Below, piece by piece: positions 34,868-46,466 of a DNA stretch of 64,000 nucleotides. The number at the start of each line of letters is the position of its first letter. Within the stretch, counting starts at the first letter, position 1. Under the pieces are notes generated by a model, which made no database searches, was not told the DNA's origin, and worked only from the letters and a program-made list of their open reading frames with translations. A program made the translations under genes and the position numbers. The DNA is from Wurfbainia villosa (lineage: Eukaryota; Streptophyta; Magnoliopsida; Zingiberales; Zingiberaceae), in the NCBI GenBank assembly GCA_025175895.1, contig CM045993.1:60268621-60332620 (forward strand), in the 5' to 3' direction.

Positions 34868-35974
34868 ATCTCCCCCTTTTTGATGTGTGGCAATCCGTTT
34901 AAGTTAGGTAAAACATTTAACAAAAATACATAAGAAAAGAAAGCATGTAAGTAAACATGAGTATCAAACTCCCCCTTAAGACATGCTAATTCTCTCCCTA
35001 GCATGATTAACTTAAACCCACAATTTCTCCCCCTTTGACACCATCAAAAACATTATACAAATATTATACAAGCATGACATTAAGTTTAATGGAAGAAAAT
35101 ATCAAAAATCAAGTTAAAACTCTGATAAAAATAGGTTATTATGCTCGTGCACAGTACATCAGTCGACTGAATCAAAGCATCAGTCGACTGGCACCTAAAT
35201 TTCAAAATTTTTTATTTTCGATGTCAAATTTCAGAAATGCATTAAAAATTTTAGGAAATTCGAAAAATCATGAAATTTGGGGAACATATTTCATGAAAGT
35301 TCCTTTATCAGTGAAAAATGATTTTTCATGAAAATTAATTCTATTTTCAAAAATTAGGCAAAAACTCAAAAGTTGTAAAATGTCTAAAGTTTGTATAAAC
35401 TTTAAAGCCTAGTTTTGCCTTGAAACTTTTCAAAACATGAACTCACTGTTTATGAAACATAAAATGTTTTTAAATCATTTAAAATATCCAACTATGATCT
35501 ATGGGCAATATGTCTATTGATTAAACATTTTCTTTCCCCATAGTTGGTCTATGATTAATATGACATGATACATGTAAATGACCATCTAAATGTCATAAGC
35601 ATTAGTGGACATTTGTATCAACCTAACATCTCACTCATGCTATGTTTTCAATCAAGTTAGCCTATAGTGAGTGTGAGATGTTCCTAAAGGTATTTGTACT
35701 TAACCATCAATTTTCATGCAATTCTACCAAGGTTAAGTATCTATATCCTAAAACATCCAACATGATCATAAAATCACATATTATCAATCATGATCAAATA
35801 TTTTCGATTATTGCATATCATGATCATAAATCAAACATTATTATGATTCCATATTATGATCACATTATCATCACCCAACACTTAAATCAAAAGCTATCTT
35901 CCATGTCATCCTAAGTCAACCATTTAACATGATATAAGTTAAGTTCACTTATGGTTGACAAACCTAGGGTTTTT
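34868..35974 (-). other. 3' spacer and polypurine tract of B
   Basis: The tract AAAAAGGGGGAGAT (rc of 34868-34881) primes plus-strand DNA next to the LTR. Two exact CAGTCGACTG copies lie at 35159-35187. The remainder is AT-rich with no supportable gene. Confidence 0.75.
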
Positions 35975-37681
35975 CTAACCCTTGAGGATGGACTTGGGAA
36001 CCCAATACAAGTTCTTTCCAATAGGGTTCACCAAATACTCCTTAGGGATCCATTTTCTAGCTATCATTGTGGTTTTTGCTTGACCCCTTGCAATTAAACA
36101 ATGATAAGCCTTCTCATTCTTGGTTCCTTTATAACCTAGGCCTTTCTTATTAAAGCTAGCCCTTTGACTCCCAATGATCATGTTCAATGTGTTAGAGCCA
36201 ATGGTAAATTTTTCTAAGGCCTTAGTTAGATGATCTACCTTTTCCCTTAAGGCCTTATTTTCCTCAATACATGCATCATTAACATTAAGAGGAATATAAT
36301 CATCATGTGAGCATGCATCATTAGTCATAGAAGAAGAAGCGTTGACATTTAAACATGCATTTTCTAGCTTTTCTTCTAATTTCCTAATATCATCAAGCAT
36401 GCATTTATTTTTCTTTTTATCCTTAAACAAATCCCTAGTTAAGCTTGAAATCATAGAGACAATCTTTTAAGGGGAAAGATTTGTTACCATACTTTCCATA
36501 TCTTCTTCCTCCGATTCCGATGAGGAAGACACTCCCCCTTCACTTGAGCTCTCCTCCTCACTTGAACTTCTTTCTTCTTCCTCGGAGGAGGTGGAGTCTA
36601 GATCTTCTATTGCCATTAAGGCAAGGCTTGTGAAGGCTTGATCTTCCTCCGATGAGGAAGATGGATCATCCCATGTTACCTTGTGTGCCTTGGCCTTTCC
36701 TTTTTCTTTAGTTTTCTTCTCTTCTTTATTTTTCTTGCTCCCCTTCTTCTTCTCTTCTTTCTTTCTCTTTTCCTCCTTGCTTTTGTTCAAGAGGGGACAA
36801 TCATCTCTTATATGTCCCTCTCCATGGCAATTGTAGCATATTATCTTTCTTCTTGGCCTTTTTCTCCTATCATTAGATTTGTTAAATTTAAAATTTTTCA
36901 ATGCACGTCTTACCTTCCTTACCATGTAGGCTTCTTCATTGCTATCCATGGAGGAGGAAGATGATTCATTGGATGAAGATGGTGCAATCTCCTTCTTCTT
37001 CTTCTTTCCCTTATCAACCATTAATGCAACTCCCCTTGATGACTTGATTTGATCTTATACTATTCCTTCAAGCCTAGACTCATGTAATTCCATAGTGGAG
37101 AAAAATTCATCTAGAGTACTTACCTCTATATTCTTTGAGATATAAAATGAGTCCACCATGGAACTCCACCTTGATGATCAAGGGAATGCATCAATTGCCT
37201 TGATGATCATGTCCCTATTGGAGAGCTTCTCCCCTATACTAGATAAACCGTTAAGAATTTCTTTAAAATGAGAATGTAAAGATGTTACCTTCTCCCCATT
37301 ATCGAGTTTTATATTATTGAGTTGGGAGTGGAGGACATCTCTTCTTGCTAGCTTGGCCTCGGATGTTCCTTCATGAAGTTCTATAAGCTTCTCCCACATC
37401 TTTTTGGTGCTAGCACATTCTCCTATTCGATTTACTTCTTGTTGAGGGAGCACATTGTACAAATGGTGCTTGGCCTTTGAATTCGCCAAGTACTCGTCTC
37501 TTTGATTCTTTGTCCATCTCGATTTCTCTAGTGGCTCCCCTTCCTCATCCCTATGCAACTCGAAACCATTTTTCATAATTAACATAATTTCAAAGTCAGT
37601 TTCGAAAAATACCTCCATTCTCTTTTTCCACCAAGTGAATTCCCCCTCGAACTTTGGTGGATGGATGTTGGAGCTGGCTAT
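35975..37681 (-). pseudogene. Gag of element B, one frame with three stops
   Basis: The whole gag reads in one minus-strand frame. The start codon appears lost: ATA-GCC-AGC at 37681 stands where element A has ATG-GCC. The capsid part includes IHPPKFEGEFTWWKKRMEVFF, the block LYNVLPQQEVNRIGEC and KKMWEKLIELHEGTSEAKL. One zinc knuckle, CYNCHGEGHIRDDC (about 36795-36836), is followed by a Lys/Glu-rich and an acidic Ser-rich stretch. A coiled coil (EENKALREKVDHLTKAL) precedes FTIGSNTLNMIIGSQRASFNKKGLGY, homologous to F gag. It ends YWVPKSILKG at 35975. Stops: TGA near 37178, TAA near 37060, TAA near 36470. No frameshift is seen. Confidence 0.87.
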
Positions 37682-37734
37682 CTTGTCATGCTTGTGTTGG
37701 CGGTTAGTCCTCGACAAGCTCCTCGCTCTGATAT

Positions 37735-38488
37735 CGTAGAGATTCTTGTCGCGCTCGAAACACTTTACAAGCAATAAGCAGCGGAAAAACCAAGATCCCT
37801 CTAGAGATCCATGCAAAAACTATATACTCATTTTTATCGATTCTAACCAATGAGAATCGTGATTACCTTCGCTGCGTGCCCTTCGCAATCCCGTCAGCAA
37901 CACTTGAGTATGGATCTCAACGTAGTTAGTACGTCTACGCCTCCATGGTATCCACACAAACTGTGAAGTGGAGAAGAACCACATTGTGGTGCTAGCCACA
38001 AGATAGGTTCGGCCAAGAAGGTAAAAGAGGAGGAAGATGATGATCACCACCTAAATCACCCCCAAAACTAATGTGCACGAAAATAATAAAATCCCCTTGA
38101 GTCTCATCCAAATTCCTCTTTTATATTCAACCATTGAATATGAAGAGTTTTGACTCATCGTTTCCATGGAATTAAAATCCCATTAATTCCATCTTAATAA
38201 TCATGCAACCCCTTCTTAATGGTGAGTCTAACTCAATTTGAATCTGACTTGAGTTTAACTCGAGTCAGATTCATTAGGTACGAATCTGACTTGAGTCTAA
38301 CTCGAGTCAGATTCATTGGGTATACCTTGAGTCCTACTCAATTCGAATTTGACTTGAGTCTAACTCGAGTCAGATTCATTGGGTATACCTTGAGTTCTAC
38401 TCATTGAGTCTAATCTACATTAGACTCAACTCGATGGCCCAATGGCTCACATTCATCTCATGATTGGCACTAAGGGCTGACACTAACA
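37735..38488 (-). mobile_element. Solo LTR inserted in the primer site of B
   Basis: The 754-bp LTR starts (minus) TGTTAGTGTCAGCCC at 38488 and ends TCTCTACG at 37735. Flanks GATAT (37730-37734) and GATAC (38489-38493) are a one-mismatch duplication. The outer flanks together restore the primer site that B lacks. A TATA box is the rc of about 38118-38126. It is related to host LTR H by its start sequence. Confidence 0.75.
38219..38415. repeat. Tandem repeat with internal dyads in solo LTR
   Basis: Units containing CTAACTCGAGTCAGATTCATT recur with periods of 42 and 63 bases. CTTGAGT/ACTCGAG parts are mutually inverted, so each unit can fold. Confidence 0.8.
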
Positions 38489-39216
38489 GATACCACTTGT
38501 TGGAGGATCGGTGGACGGCTAGAGGGGGGTGAATAGCCCTCTTTATCGTAGATGGTAATCACTTGCTTAATTGTCTACAATCAACGATTAGCACAACATA
38601 AATATAAATAATAAAGAAAATTAAGACGACAATGCTAACAAACTGATGTAACGTGGTTCATGACCCTTGCCGCTAGTCCACAACCCGATTCGTTCCAGGT
38701 GAATCACACCTTAACCAATTCACTAATCTCTCTTTTGCACAAAAGCTAGGTGGAGATAACCTTTCTTATAAGAACACTCCCTCTTACAATATAATTGAAA
38801 TAAAAGCAAGTAAGAGGAGTAGAATTTGTTTGGGCACTTGGGAGTATGTTTGGAGATGAAACATTAACCCCCCAAGATGACCCAAGGCCTTTTCTTATAC
38901 GGAAGAGGTCATTCTTCTCGTTGGGCAGCTAGCAGTCGACTGATGCCTCGATCAGTCGATTGATGTTGTAGCCATTGCCTTGCAATGGCTTCATCAACGT
39001 TGGATTTTAACCAATGGCTCCCACATCAGTCGACTGATCAGTCGAGTGACTGAAGTAATCACTCGACTGATCAACCTTCTGTGCCCGAAACCCTCAACAC
39101 CAGTCGATTGATCTTCCTATCAAGTGATTGATGGAGTGACCATTCCTTGGCAGTCGACTGTCTTTCCAGAAACCAGACTCGAACACCAGTCGAGTCTTCA
39201 GTCGACTTGGAGCAGT

Positions 39217-40583
39217 TGTTGTGAGCAAAACATATAGGGTTTTAGGAGTAGTTTTCGCTCATATCTTGTTACATTTTGTGTTAGTTTCATGCATATGTTA
39301 CTCTATTCTTGCACGCATTGCCTATTTTCTGGTTCGAAGGTCTGCTCATTGTACTTTTGTGTTCAGGTTAGCTTTTCGGGTGAAAAAGATGCATTTTCGG
39401 AGAAAAAGAAGGACTTTCGCAGTTAGACGCAGAGTGGGACATGGCCAGGGCGTGTGTTTTCATACGACCTTGTCCAATGGGCGAAGATCAGCATCCCAGG
39501 GCCGCACACGACCTGGCCGTGTGGAAACACACGGTCGTGTGGCGACCTAACAGATTTGCCCAACTAGGGCTTTTTCCAGATTTTGCAGCAGTCCGAGGCG
39601 ATGTCTATATAAGGATGGCTCCGCCCAAACCCTAGGGAGGAGGCACGACGACTAGGACGACACACCGAAGCCCTAAAAAGCTTCGATAACTCGCAACGGG
39701 GAGGAGGAATGCCACCAGAGGTCTACACCTTGCAATACAACGCCAGAGAGAAGATCACGAAAGCATTGTATATCTCTATTTCTGTGCATTATTCCTATTA
39801 TATTCAAACTTAAACATACTTTGTGATTCTTCCTTCGTATTTATGGAGTAGTACTTTCGATTCTAGGATTAAGGAGTAGCTTGTGTACATAAACAATGTT
39901 GGTTCATGTTTAATTCTGGCCAAGAGTTTGATTTGACAATGGGTAGTTGCTCTTTATTATATCTACATGTGTTTGGCTTTCTTTCCGCTATGCTTAAGTG
40001 ATACGAGGTGATGACAGTCCTCGCAATCTAAAATTTAGGAGATTTGATTAAGGAACCAAGGGGTAAACCTGATCTTCTGCAACTGCGGGGAAAAGGGTGC
40101 GGTGGAATCGGAAACAGTCCACCGTAGGGATTGATTTGGCATCCTTGTATCGTCTATCTCGTCCTTGTGGGCGGAGATAGCTCCTGGTGAATGTGGCGAC
40201 TCTACGGGAGAGTGTATGATGTACCTTCCACAAAACCAAAATTGTAGATGTTACATTCCTGGGAAGAATGTAGAACCATCTCGTCATAAATCCAAACAAT
40301 GGCTTGATGGAATTCTAGCACATGTAACTGAAACGTCCTCCTCCGTGTGACATCGTATAGAGTAGAGTCCACCGACAGCTTTCACCAACCGTAACCTCTT
40401 AGAGATCACGTCTGAACAATTACAACTACTAAGTATATTGGCATTCGAATCCCAGTCCCTGTGGGATCGATAATCTTTATTACTTGATGACATCCGTGCA
40501 CTTGCGGGCATTGAGCACGAGCGTGCGCTTTGAGTCCTCGACGATATCCATCGCGAGATTCGAGGTCGCGTCTGTGCACATCA
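39217..40583 (+). repeat. 5' LTR of Athila-like element
   Basis: It starts TGTTGTGAGC and ends TGTGCACATCA, 1367 bp. A TATA box is at 39606-39613. Upstream of it (39490-39545) are alternating CACACGACC/GGCCGTGTG/GGTCGTGTG dyads. Confidence 0.88.
39606..39613 (+). promoter_or_regulatory. TATA box of Athila-like LTR
   Basis: TATATAAG lies about 65 bases after the last CACACGGTCGTGTG dyad and about 970 bases before the LTR end. Confidence 0.65.
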
Positions 40584-40589
40584 AGTTTT

Positions 40590-40607
40590 TGGTGCCGTTG
40601 CTGGGGA
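40590..40607 (+). other. Primer binding site (tRNA-Asp type)
   Basis: TGGTGCCGTTGCTGGGGA differs at two positions from TGGCGCCGTTGCCGGGGA, the Athila/Tat-type primer site. It lies 6 bases after the LTR end. Confidence 0.85.
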
Positions 40608-40852
40608 CTGATCAATTCGATATCAAATCGAACAGTGGTAAATTGGATCGGACTTAGGATTAGATTATTTATTTGCTTTATTTTATTCCTAGTTTACTTT
40701 ATTTGATTTAGTTTTATTTTCCATATTTAGATTTAGTTTTTACTTTTTATCAGTAGTTTCCTATTTACTTATTGTATCTTAGATTTTTATTTGCTAGATT
40801 TATTTATTTTCTATTTTTTTTAGAATTAGATTAGCACTCTTACCTTTGTGGT

Positions 40853-42283
40853 TTGGTTCATCATATGCTTAGAAGACTAGGGTCGGAAGGTCTAATTCCG
40901 ATCGACTTAGAGATTGAGCGAACCTTTCACCGTCGGAGAGTAGCACAGCGAAAGATGGAAGATCAAGCTACATCCGAGGTGAACATAGGCAGCCGACCTT
41001 TGCGGGACTACGCAGCTCCTAGCGCTAGAGGATTCTGGCGGAGTATAGCTGGACCATCTATTTCGGCAAATAACTTTGAGCTGAAGCCGACACTTATACA
41101 TATGGTCCAGCAGAGCCAATTCGGGGGAGCTGTGACTCGATTCGCATCTTGAGGCTTTTCTCGAAATCTGCTCAACGATAAAAATGAACGGAGTCCCTAC
41201 TGACGCGATTCGCCTGAGCCTGTTCCCATTTTCACTACGGGATAAGGCTAAGGCATAGCTTCACTCCCTACCCTCTGGCAGCATCACCACATGGGAGCAG
41301 TGTGAGTAGCAGTTTCTGAATAAATACTTCCCACCAAGTAAGACTGCTCACATGCGCCATCTTATCATGATCTTTAGCCAGAAGGAGGGGGAGTCCTTGT
41401 TTGAAGCTTGGGATCGCTATAAGGGGCTACTCTACCAATGCCCCCACCACGGACTAGAGAGGTGGATGGCGATCCACATTTTCTATAATGGGATCGCTTA
41501 CGCCACAAAGATGTCCCTAGATTCTGTCGTAAGAGGAGCACTAATGAATAAGACCATAGAGGAAGCAGAAAAGCTTATCGAAGAGGTGGCCCAATACCAC
41601 CATCATTGGGCTTCCGAATGTGGTTAACCCACGCCTGCAGCGGGACGTTACACTGTCAATTCCATAGACTACTATGGAGGGAAGGGGACCTCGGATGAGC
41701 AGATTGAGCACTGCGATGCAGTTGGAAACTACAACCCAAGACCCAACAACCAATACTCCATCACTTCTCATCCGGGATGGAGGAATCACCAAAATTTTCC
41801 TTATAAGAATATCTTGGGGAGGTTCCAACTGCGGGGAGAGAATGGGCAGCCACGTTCCTCTAACACCCGTCTGGAGAATATGCTGGAGAACTTCATTTGA
41901 ACGCAACGAGAGGCGAACACTGAATTTCAGTGACGACATTCACAGAAAGATACGATGATCGAGTGGTTGGGGTCATCTGTAAGGGATCTTGCCACCAGGC
42001 AGAAGTCACTGGAGATTCAAGTAGCTCAGATCGCGAACCAAATCTCCAGGATACCAGGGAAGCTACCAGGAAGAGCAGAGGCCAATCCAATAGAGCAGTG
42101 TCAGGCAGTGATGCTGCGAAGCGGGAGATCCTGAAAGAGAAGCCAGGACGGTCAGTTGCTGAAAAGGACTTGGGACCTAAAACGCTAGAACCTCTGGGGA
42201 AGGCCGAGAATGAAAAAGCGAGAGAAATGAACCGGGAGCCTACTGCGAGGGCTCAATCGCCCCTTATTGTACCATTCCCATAG
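40853..42283 (+). pseudogene. Athila-like Gag, frameshifted
   Basis: Gag blocks of the Athila group are readable across at least three frames. RPLRDYAAPSARG and ANNFELKPTLIHMVQQSQFGG lie at 40985-41130. MNGVPTDAIRLSLFPFSLRDKAKA with a stop in place of Trp, then WEQCEQQFLNKYFPPSKTA, lie at 41185-41345. EGESLFEAWDRYKGLLYQCP and HIFYNGIAYATKMSLDS follow at 41390-41530. The C-terminal part (41930-42283) is hydrophilic and ends PLIVPFP followed by TAG, beyond which the protease frame continues in phase; other Athila elements would be expected to have a Gln codon there. Confidence 0.85.
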
Positions 42284-42286
42284 CGG

Positions 42287-43021
42287 TTGACGAATGCAAA
42301 GAAAGATGCCGAGTTTGGTAAATTCCTGGACATGCAAAAGTCGATCTCAGTAGAGGTACTGATACTCGAAGCATTGCACCAAATACCCCAGTACGCTAGG
42401 TTCATGAAAGATATTCTGGCGCATCGCAGGAAGGTCGTGGAGTCAGAAATAGTAGCCCTCATAGAGGAATCAAGCACTTATCTCCAAAACGAAGCTACTC
42501 TGAAATTAAAAGATTCGGGGAGCTTCTATATCTCTTGTTATATAGGGACGACATTAATTAGCAGAGCGTTCTATGACTTGGGAGCAAGTGTGAGTCTTAT
42601 GCCCTACACCTTATGCAAAAAGCTAGGGTTAGGAAATTTAAAATTCACTACTATGACACTACAACTAGCTGACCACACTTACCGCTACCCATTGGGGATT
42701 TTAGAAGACGTTCCTATTAAGGTGGGGAATTTTACACTGCCAACGGACTTTGTAGTGATGGAGATGGAAGAGGATCCCAAGATACCCATCATCCTGGGGA
42801 GACCATTTTTAGCGACTCTAGGAATGGTCATTGATGTGAAGAATCACAAGCTGACTCTGAAAGTGGGGGAGGATAAGATGGAATTTGAGCCTACTGGGAC
42901 AGGAAGTCAGGAACCTGCATCAGGGAAGTATGTGATTCCAGTAAGAGCTAGGAAGGAAGCTGTGTATCAAGATATCGAGACGGATGAATGGAGGTTCACT
43001 GAACCACCAGAGCCGAGTTGA
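42287..43021 (+). pseudogene. Athila-like aspartic protease
   Basis: The 244-codon frame contains AKKDAEFGKFLDMQKSISV, the retropepsin motif YDLGASVSLMPYTLCKKLGL (catalytic DLGAS near residue 105), TTMTLQLADHTYRYPLGI, and the second protease signature DPKIPIILGRPFLATLG. This protease processes the Gag-Pol polyprotein. It is in the same frame as the gag end but separated by one TAG. It stops at 43021; RT should follow but the sequence passes straight into the Athila spacer with the GGGAGGCAACCC element. Listed as pseudogene because the element lacks the rest of Pol. Confidence 0.85.
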
Positions 43022-43063
43022 TAGTAGAGTGCGGTCGAGCTAAACGATCTTAAAAAAGCGCTT

Positions 43064-43081
43064 CTTGGGAGGCAACCCAAG
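43064..43081 (+). other. Athila-type CTTGGGAGGCAACCCAAG hairpin
   Basis: The 18-base inverted repeat (CTTGGG and CCCAAG, with GG/CC-type centre) can form a small stem-loop. Very similar sequences occur after the pol gene of many plant gypsy elements. Here it sits 40 bases after the protease stop. Confidence 0.6.
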
Positions 43082-43289
43082 TTTAGTTTTAGATTTCCCT
43101 TTTCGATTGCATTGCATGCATTTGTTTGATTTTTAGTTTTGATTTCCATTCCATTTAGAGTTAGGTCTAAAAAAGAACTTTTCTAGGCAAAAATTGTTGG
43201 TGCAATCGGCCCAGGTTAGGTTGACTCGAGTTTGACTCGAGCAGTACCTTAATGATATTTTGATGATAGACAAAACTCATGACATAGGA

Positions 43290-43640
43290 TTGTCATGGGA
43301 AAAGTCCAACATGGGGTTGGCATGGAAAATCCAAGCATGGAGCTTGGTGTGGAAGTCCAAGGAGGCAGCCTTGGCATGGGAAAGTCCAAAGCATTGCGAA
43401 GCCGTGCGCTTGGTGCTTGGCATGGGAAAGTCCAACATGGGGTTGGCATGGAAAGTCCAACGGGGAAGCCTTGGCATGGGAAAGTCCAAAGCATTGCGAA
43501 GCCGTGCGCTTGGTTCTTGGCATGGGAAAGTCCAAAGCATTGCGAAGCCGTGCGCTTGGTGCTTGGCATAGGAAATCCAAAGCATTGCGAAGTCGTGCGC
43601 TTGGTGCTTGGTGAGAAATGCATTGCGAAGCCGTGCGCTT
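43290..43640 (+). repeat. Tandem repeats in A 5' LTR
   Basis: Units of about 45-60 bp built from GCATGGGAAAGTCCAA, GCATTGCGAAGCCGTGCGCTT and GGTGCTTG recur about six times. The same array is at 48120-48470. They produce long but meaningless ORFs on both strands. Confidence 0.85.
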
Positions 43641-44330
43641 GGTGCATTTGGGAAGTCTTGAGGACTTGGTAAGTTCACTAGGCTTGGGGTCCTTGAGTCG
43701 GTGAAGGATGGCATTGCGAAGCCATGCGCTTGGTGCATCCGAGGGACCGCCGGACGGGGAGCGAATGGAGTGAGCCCAAAGGGAAGCATACTTCTAGGGA
43801 ATGAGACACGAAAGATGGCATTGCGAAGCCATGCGCTTGGCGCATCCGAGGGACGTAGGCCGAGGGAAGAGAGCTTCGGTGGGGAACTCCATGAGGGATA
43901 AGGTGGACTTGGCCAAGTGGCTAAGACTGAGTGTCAGAGGCTCAAACAACGTTATGTTTGAGGTTTTAGCCGACATCAGTCGACTGGCATAGGTGAAAGT
44001 CGACTACTCTAGGTCATATGGGTTCGACTGTTCGATCGAACCAAGTTCGCCGATCACCGATCGCCGAGGAGGGCAAATAATCTGTTAGGATCGGCCGATC
44101 GCCGAGGGATGGCAATGATCGATGACACTGCACACGCGAGATCGGAGTCGAGCTCGCCAAAGACTCGATCGATGGTTGATCACCGATCGATAGGTGCCAT
44201 TAGTCGACTGATGTGTGATCCGTTGGAACTTAACCAACGTGGATCTGGCCGTTGTGAGACAACGGCTATGGGACCAGTCGACTGATGGTCACGATCACCG
44301 ACCGATGGGCGAAAACATTTGATGCAAAGT

Positions 44331-44338
44331 TATAAAAG
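44331..44338 (+). promoter_or_regulatory. TATA box of A 5' LTR
   Basis: TATAAAAG lies about 50 bases after the last palindrome motif. The partner in the 3' LTR is at 49137-49144. Confidence 0.7.
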
Positions 44339-44843
44339 GAGCACGAGTTGGAGGATTTCGAAAAGTCTTTTGTGAAGCTATTGGAGGGGAATTGCTGCTG
44401 CATTCCAGACCTTCAAGAGCCATCTAAAGCAAGCAACAAGCAAAGGGTTCAAAGCAAGCGTTGTAAAGTGTTCTTTACGTGTATTTCGTATTTGTCTTTG
44501 TATTGCTTGTATTTCATTACTTAGTGTAATTGCTTGTGAGAGGTTTCTCCACCTCCAACATGTAGTCGAAAAGGAGTGTTTTAGTTAGTGTCGTGCGCAT
44601 AACTAGAGCTCGAGGAGCTCACCCATGGAGTAGGAACCATTCGGTTCCGAACCACGTATATCGTGTGTGTTTGTGTGTGCTTATTTGTTGTTAGTATTAT
44701 TATTGTTTTTATTGTTTCTGCTGCGCTAACGACAATCATAGACAAGCAACGCAACGAGAACGAACGAATTACGACATCCAACGAACGAGGGCTATTCACC
44801 CCCCTCTAGCCGGCCAATCGATTCAATCCGACCTCCCAACAAG

Positions 44844-44855
44844 TGGTATCAGAGC
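44844..44855 (+). other. Primer binding site of A
   Basis: TGGTATCAGAGC, exact initiator tRNA-Met type, two bases after the LTR end. Confidence 0.93.
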
Positions 44856-44898
44856 CGAGGTCACTCTTCAAGGACTAACCACCGCGAGAGCACTACAA

Positions 44899-46466
44899 AT
44901 GGCCGGCTTCATCCATCCACCAAAATTCGATGGAGATTTTTCTTGGTGGAGGAAACGGATGGAGGTATATCTAGAAACCGATTTTGATTTTATGATTATC
45001 ATAGAAAACGGTTTTGAAATGCCTAGGGACAAGTACAACAAGCAAATTGAGAAGTCAAAATGGACCCAAGACCAAATCAAAGACTTCAAGACAAATCTCA
45101 AGGTAATCAAGTTGATTAGTGATTTGTTACCTAACACTATTTGGTCTAGATTGGGTGATTATAGTGATGCAAGGGAATTGTGGAATAAGGTAATGAAATT
45201 CCAAGAAAATTCCCAATCGGCACAAGAAGAGGAGAATGCCGAAGAAGAACCCACAACATTTGAAGATGTTGATGACTTGGTGGAGACCTCCACCTCTAGC
45301 ATTGAGGGGGAGGAAAGGGTTTCTATTCCGGAGCAAGACCAAAACGAAGCATCTACCTCTGGAAGAAGTGAAGAGGCCTCCACCACCTCCCTAGGTAACT
45401 CAAGTGTTATTATTTTAAATAAAAATCACATAATATGCTTTGAGTGTAGGGAGAAAGGGCATTATAAGAGCAAATGTTCTAAATTGGCTAAGAAGAAGGC
45501 ATCACACCAAAAGTCAACCCAAAGTCAAACGATGCCGGTGTTCCCAAAATCAAGAGCAAAGAGCACATTGTGTGCTTCAAATGCAATCAAAAGGGACACT
45601 ACCGAAGCCAATGCCCTAGGGGGAGGAAGAAAAGGCAAGAAGGTGCAACTCATGTAGGGGGAGCTTCTAAAGCTAACCCTAAGGTACATTTACTTAATGC
45701 ACCTTTAATTCCTAGAGTTAAAAAGTATGCTAAGAATTATTTTAGCTCTCTTGCAATTATAAATGAAAAGCATACTAGGAGAAATAATAAGGTTTATTGC
45801 TTAGGTGCCAAGCATGTTCATATAACTAAGGATAAACCTAGGACTCATAATTCTAGACCTATTTTACCTAAAGAGTCCATTAGGAGAATTGAAGAAAACT
45901 TGGGTGTTAATCCCAAGAAATCTAGGCATATGCCTAAAAAGAAAAACATTCCTCAAAAATCTAATGAAAATTCAAAATTGAGGAAATTAGAGCTAGAGAA
46001 CCAAGCCTTGAGGTCAAGGCTAGAAAAATTGGAGAAGACCCTAGCAATAATATCAAACTCGGTTAAGGGGTCTAATGTACAAAAGTCAAGACCTAGGAAA
46101 CAAGAAACATCTAAGGGCAAGAAGGGTTTGGGTCACAAACCTATGTCCTACCATAATGTTCCATTTAATTATGGAACATCATCTAGGTCTAGACAAACCA
46201 AGGCTAATAGGGAAGTTATCCCTAAGTCTAGCCATGGTATGTGTTTAGTGGCTAACACCTCAAAGAAATCAAATGTAGCCACTAAGAAGGTCAATGGAGG
46301 AGTCACCTCTAGAGTTGACCTAGGAAAGACCCAAAAGACTATGACTTCAAAGCCTAAAAGGGTCATTAGGAAGGTATCAAGAGAAGTTATCCCTAGGGAA
46401 TACCTTGTTAACCCAAGGAGCTCCAATAGATATTGGGTTCCTAAAAGCGTGATCGAGTCACGCTAA
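44899..46466 (+). pseudogene. Gag of element A with two CCHC knuckles
   Basis: The ATG at 44899 (MAGFIHPPKFDGDFSWW) is 43 bases after the primer site and matches copia gag starts. The capsid-like part has KWTQDQIKDF, LISDLLPNTIWSRLGDY and DARELWNKVMKFQE. After an acidic Ser/Thr linker come knuckle one, CFECREKGHYKSKC (about 45440), and, in another frame, knuckle two, CFKCNQKGHYRSQC (about 45573), both with intact CCHC residues. A basic region, a coiled coil (KLELENQALRSRLEKLEKTL) and a tail ending REYLVNPRSSNRYWVPKSV follow, with stop at 46466. The frame changes by -1 near 45500 at an AAAA run; otherwise the gene is open. No pol follows. Confidence 0.88.

Larger units (their letters stand above)
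43195..44841 (+). repeat. 5' LTR of A
   Basis: The edges are TGTTGGTGCAATCGG and CCCAACA. Tandem repeats lie at 43290-43640, degenerate palindrome motifs at 43975-44290, the TATA box at 44331-44338, and the U5 motif (inverted) at about 44787-44805. Confidence 0.92.

Noticed and set aside
44899..45660. Programmed -1 frameshift in gag of A
   Set aside because: D has +1 changes at other places and the site in A is a plain AAAA run without a clear slippery heptamer or downstream structure, so a private indel is more likely.
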